Assembly (NCBI GenBank): GCA_016713175.1
Contig: JADJPQ010000016.1
Span: 40,601-104,600 of the forward strand
Direction: 5' to 3'
Origin: Planctomycetota bacterium
GTDB taxonomy: Bacteria; Planctomycetota; UBA1135; UBA2386
Length of the DNA stretch: 64,000 bases
A model generated the notes under the pieces. It ran no database searches, was not told the origin of the DNA, and saw only the letters and a list, made by a program, of their open reading frames with translations. How positions within the stretch are numbered: position 1 is the stretch's first letter; each line of letters opens with the position of its first letter. Both the position numbers and the translations under genes were made by a program. This document shows, in pieces, positions 61,357 to 64,000 of this stretch.

Positions 61357-63744
61357 TCACCGCGGCAAGGCTTCGCCCGGCAGTTCTGCCCGAGCCGGTA
61401 CCCGCCACAGCAACGCCGTGCCGTCGGCGAACCCGGCCAGCAACGCCGTTCCGTCCGGTGCGGCCACGAGTGTGTGCACCGTCTGATCCGCTTCGCGCAG
61501 CGTCAGCAGCGGCATCCAGGAGTCGGTCTCGTCGACGGCGAAATCGAAGATGCCGACACTGCCGTCGGTCGCTCCCACGGCGAGCCGGTCGTTGTCTGGA
61601 ATGCCGACCAACGACATCGGGTGTTCGGGGATCGGTTGCCGCCGCAGCAGGCGGCCGGTGGTGCTGTCCCACAGGTTCAGATTGGTCTCACGTTGGTTCA
61701 GTGCCGCGAGGCGCACGCCGTCGTCAGCGAACGCCGGGTAGATCGGCATGCCGCCCCTGGTGTCGCAGTCGATGCGGCGGTGGGCGCCGGCGACTTCGAC
61801 GATGCTGAGCCCGGCAGGTTCGTGCGTGATCGCGACCCGCGTGCCATCGGGTGCGAACGCAATGCCGGTGATCCTGCCGGGGAGATGCAGCTCACCACGC
61901 GGCACGAGATCGGGCAGCGTGAACAGGCGCACGGTGCCGGACTCACCGGCCAGTGCGAGCAGTTCGCCCTGCGGCTGCAGCGTGAGGCTGTTGTCCTCGG
62001 CCGCGAAGCCGTCACGGCTCGCGACCAAGGTGCCGCGCGCGAGGTCATGGACCTGCAACGTCGAGTGCGGTGGCATTCCGGCGAGCACCGCATGACGGCC
62101 GTCGCGGGTCATGGCGGCTCGGTGCGGCGGCTGTTGGATGGCAGGCACCGAGGCCAGTGCCGCGAGCGTGCGCAGATCGACGAAATCGACGCGACCGTCG
62201 CGTGGCCAGTGCCCGCCGTGGAACGGCAGGTGGAATCGCGTGCCGGCGATGTCGTGTCGCTGCGCGAACGGGATCGGGAACCGCGCGTCCTCCGGCCTGC
62301 CGGTGCCCAGCAACTGTGCCATGCAGGCGGATGCGGCAGCGAGATGACGCCACTCGTAGCCCCGTTGCTGCAGCGGGACCTGCTGCAACTGCCGGCGCGC
62401 ACCGGGCACGTCCTCGGCGCGCAACGCCGCTTCGGCTTCCTGCAGTGCGGCGACATACGCGGCATGGTGACGCTGCCGATTTCCGGCCCCTGCTTGCCGC
62501 GCATAGTGCAGCACGGCGCAGAGTGCGGCGATCACGAGCGCGAGTGCAACAGCCGCGATTGCGGCGGCCCGTCGATGGTTGCGCACCAGACGCAGCGCAC
62601 GATAAGTGGTGGACAACTGGCGAGCCGTGACCGGCTGCCGTGCCAGCACCCTGCGCAGATCGGCGGCGAATGCGGCCGCGGTCCGATACCGGCGCTGTGG
62701 ATCCCGTTCGAGTGCCTGCCCGATCACCGCTTCGAGATCCCGATTCGCGGCCGGCAGCACGCTGCCGAGCCGCGGGGCCTCGTGTGTGCCGGTGAGCTGG
62801 GCGGCGAGAGTCGCCGTGTCATGCCCGGGGAACGGCCTTCTCCCGACCAGCAGTTCGAACAGTATGACGCCGAGTCCCCAGATGTCCGAACGCGCATCCA
62901 CGCGCTGCCCCTGGAACTGCTCGGGACTCATGTAGGCGAGCGTGCCGACCACCATGCCGGTCTGCGTGCGCAGCGACGTGGCTTCGTGGTGGCCGACCGC
63001 CAGCGAGACACCGAAGTCGAGTACCTTGGTGCGTGGCCTGGCCAGAGAGCTTGCAGGGCAGTTGGTGGCGGTGGTCGTTGCGGCGGTGACGAGGATGTTC
63101 TCCGGCTTCAGATCGCGATGCACGATGCCGCGTTCGTGTGCGTAGTGCACCGCCTCGGCGACTTCGGCGAGCAGCGCCACCGTGGTCGCCGGGTCCCGCG
63201 CGACCGATGCCTGATCGAGCCGTTCGCCGTCGACATACTCCATTGCCAGGAACCACAGGTGTTGGCCGTCGAGGACCGCGGTGCCAGCAGAGTGGATGCG
63301 GCAGATGCCGGGGTGGTCGAGCGCACCGAGCAGGTCGGCTTCACGACGGAATCGCTGCGAAGCGCCGGCGCCGGCCAGGATCGAACTCACCAACACCTTC
63401 ACCGCGACGCGGCGGGACGGAATGCCCTGCGTCGCCTCGTAGACCCGCCCCATGGCGCCGGCACCGAGGCACCGCAGCAGCGTGAAGTCGCCCAGCGTCC
63501 GGCCGAGCAGCGGATCCTGCAGCCCGTCGCAGCGCGGATCGAACCCGGCGGGCAACAGTCCGCGCTCCGGCGGTGTCGGCAACCGATCGTCGCCGCGACG
63601 GTTTGCGGCGAGCAGTCGCTGCAGCATCGGCAGGCATGGATCCGCGGCAGCTTGCAGCGCCAGCAGGCGGGCGCGCTGTTCCTTGGCGTCGAGTTCGAGC
63701 AACTGCCCGAGCAGGTCCTCGAGCCTCGTGAGGTCCTCGGTCAT
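61357..63744 (-). CDS. Transmembrane Ser/Thr protein kinase with WD40-like C-terminal sensor
   Basis: This is a 795-residue protein. Residues 1-80 form a helical lead-in. The Hanks-type kinase domain (about 87-370) has glycine loop GAGAMGRVYEA, Lys116 (VAVKVL), HRDLKPEN with Asp211, DFG with Asp243, and SPEQ in the activation segment, so it should be active. A single membrane helix (393-414: AAAIAAVALALVIAALCAVL) leads to a ~380-residue outer part. That part has WD40-like blades (ITGIAFAPDGTRVAITH, VGATDGSVGIFDF and LLAGFADGTALLWRV). The layout fits a receptor kinase. It converges on the ECF sigma factor, a common planctomycete pairing. Confidence 0.92.
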   Translation of the reverse strand: MTEDLTRLEDLLGQLLELDAKEQRARLLALQAAADPCLPMLQRLLAANRRGDDRLPTPPERGLLPAGFDPRCDGLQDPLLGRTLGDFTLLRCLGAGAMGRVYEATQGIPSRRVAVKVLVSSILAGAGASQRFRREADLLGALDHPGICRIHSAGTAVLDGQHLWFLAMEYVDGERLDQASVARDPATTVALLAEVAEAVHYAHERGIVHRDLKPENILVTAATTTATNCPASSLARPRTKVLDFGVSLAVGHHEATSLRTQTGMVVGTLAYMSPEQFQGQRVDARSDIWGLGVILFELLVGRRPFPGHDTATLAAQLTGTHEAPRLGSVLPAANRDLEAVIGQALERDPQRRYRTAAAFAADLRRVLARQPVTARQLSTTYRALRLVRNHRRAAAIAAVALALVIAALCAVLHYARQAGAGNRQRHHAAYVAALQEAEAALRAEDVPGARRQLQQVPLQQRGYEWRHLAAASACMAQLLGTGRPEDARFPIPFAQRHDIAGTRFHLPFHGGHWPRDGRVDFVDLRTLAALASVPAIQQPPHRAAMTRDGRHAVLAGMPPHSTLQVHDLARGTLVASRDGFAAEDNSLTLQPQGELLALAGESGTVRLFTLPDLVPRGELHLPGRITGIAFAPDGTRVAITHEPAGLSIVEVAGAHRRIDCDTRGGMPIYPAFADDGVRLAALNQRETNLNLWDSTTGRLLRRQPIPEHPMSLVGIPDNDRLAVGATDGSVGIFDFAVDETDSWMPLLTLREADQTVHTLVAAPDGTALLAGFADGTALLWRVPARAELPGEALPR

Positions 63745-63804
63745 CGCAGGGCATCGCAGCGGGGCTGCGTGCGGAGGATACCGCCCGCAGCAGCGTGTGT
63801 CAGT

Positions 63805-64000
63805 TCAGCGCTGGCCACCGAGCACCAGGTCCTGCGCATTGCTCCAGACCACGCCGGTCGCATTGGCGCCCTGGTCGAAGACCGCGTACTGCGAGTAGGT
63901 GTGGGTGCCGATCAGTGCCGCATTGTTCGGCATCGCCGCCCGCAGGCTGCGCGTGCCGCTGGCTGTCGTGTAGCCATGCAGCGTGAAGAACAGCTCGGTG
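63805..64000 (-). CDS. Secreted protein, C-terminal part only (window edge), recurrent C-terminal domain
   Basis: The last 196 bases encode, on the minus strand, a stop-terminated C-terminus: TELFFTLHGYTTASGTRSLR, then LIGTHTYSQYAVFDQGANAT, SNAQDLVLGGQR and TGA at 63805. It matches the end of the recurrent domain in the other secreted proteins of this window (L-x-G-x(5)-Q, then SNA-x-x-L). The rest of the gene lies beyond the window. No start codon is present in this fragment. Confidence 0.75.
   Translation of the reverse strand, partial: TELFFTLHGYTTASGTRSLRAAMPNNAALIGTHTYSQYAVFDQGANATGVVWSNAQDLVLGGQR

Overview
The window is high-GC DNA that reads as a chromosomal segment of a planctomycete (Planctomycetota). 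This assignment rests on gene content, not on a database search. It shows many secreted proteins with lineage-style architectures (kelch, FG-GAP, LamG, carboxypeptidase-regulatory-like, PhoX-like). It also has a PF07638-type ECF sigma factor, a Ser/Thr kinase with a WD40-like sensor half, a MoxR/DUF58/Bat operon, and many GTG starts with 4-bp gene overlaps.

Layout. 1-9.1 kb holds an EF-hand protein cut by the window edge, a tandem pair of DUF3857/transglutaminase-like proteins (the second lacks the catalytic Cys and His) and a Tat-exported N4-glycosylasparaginase. 9.2-12.7 kb holds two secreted proteins separated by gene debris: a kinase-like N-terminus, an IS91-type transposase C-terminus, and a broken acyl-carrier-protein gene. 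12.7-17.1 kb holds a secreted WD40 protein and a TlpA-like thioredoxin. 17.3-25.3 kb is a seven-gene minus-strand operon (MoxR, DUF58, membrane protein, BatA, BatB, BatC, BatD) in which each junction overlaps by 4 bp. 25.6-29.0 kb holds a thioredoxin-fold/TPR protein, a HEAT-repeat pseudogene and a small membrane protein. 29.6-34.2 kb holds a DUF5703-type glycoside-hydrolase-like protein, a decayed IS91 transposase and a two-helix membrane protein. 34.4-47.4 kb is a run of secreted beta-proteins and remnants. 47.5-50.7 kb is an RluA-TruD-MtnP cluster. 50.9-51.2 kb is a candidate structured RNA ending in a strong intrinsic terminator. 51.2-57.2 kb holds a GT2/TPR glycosyltransferase, a sugar-nucleotide epimerase, a four-PDZ protein, tRNA-Glu(CUC) and a dGTPase. 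57.7-64 kb holds a large anchored beta-protein, an ECF sigma factor converging on a Ser/Thr kinase, and the C-terminus of another secreted protein.

Functional threads. (i) Eight proteins or fragments share what looks like the same C-terminal beta-domain, centred on a G-x(4-6)-Q motif and usually ending near an SNA-like motif; I infer a shared surface or sorting role. (ii) RluA, TruD and MtnP form one translationally coupled unit for RNA pseudouridylation and methylthioadenosine salvage. (iii) The Bat operon would link a cytoplasmic MoxR chaperone to membrane VWA proteins. (iv) Rearrangement is visible: four IS91-type relics all on the plus strand, and a ~100-bp duplication that links the glycosylasparaginase start to the end of mtnP 38 kb away.
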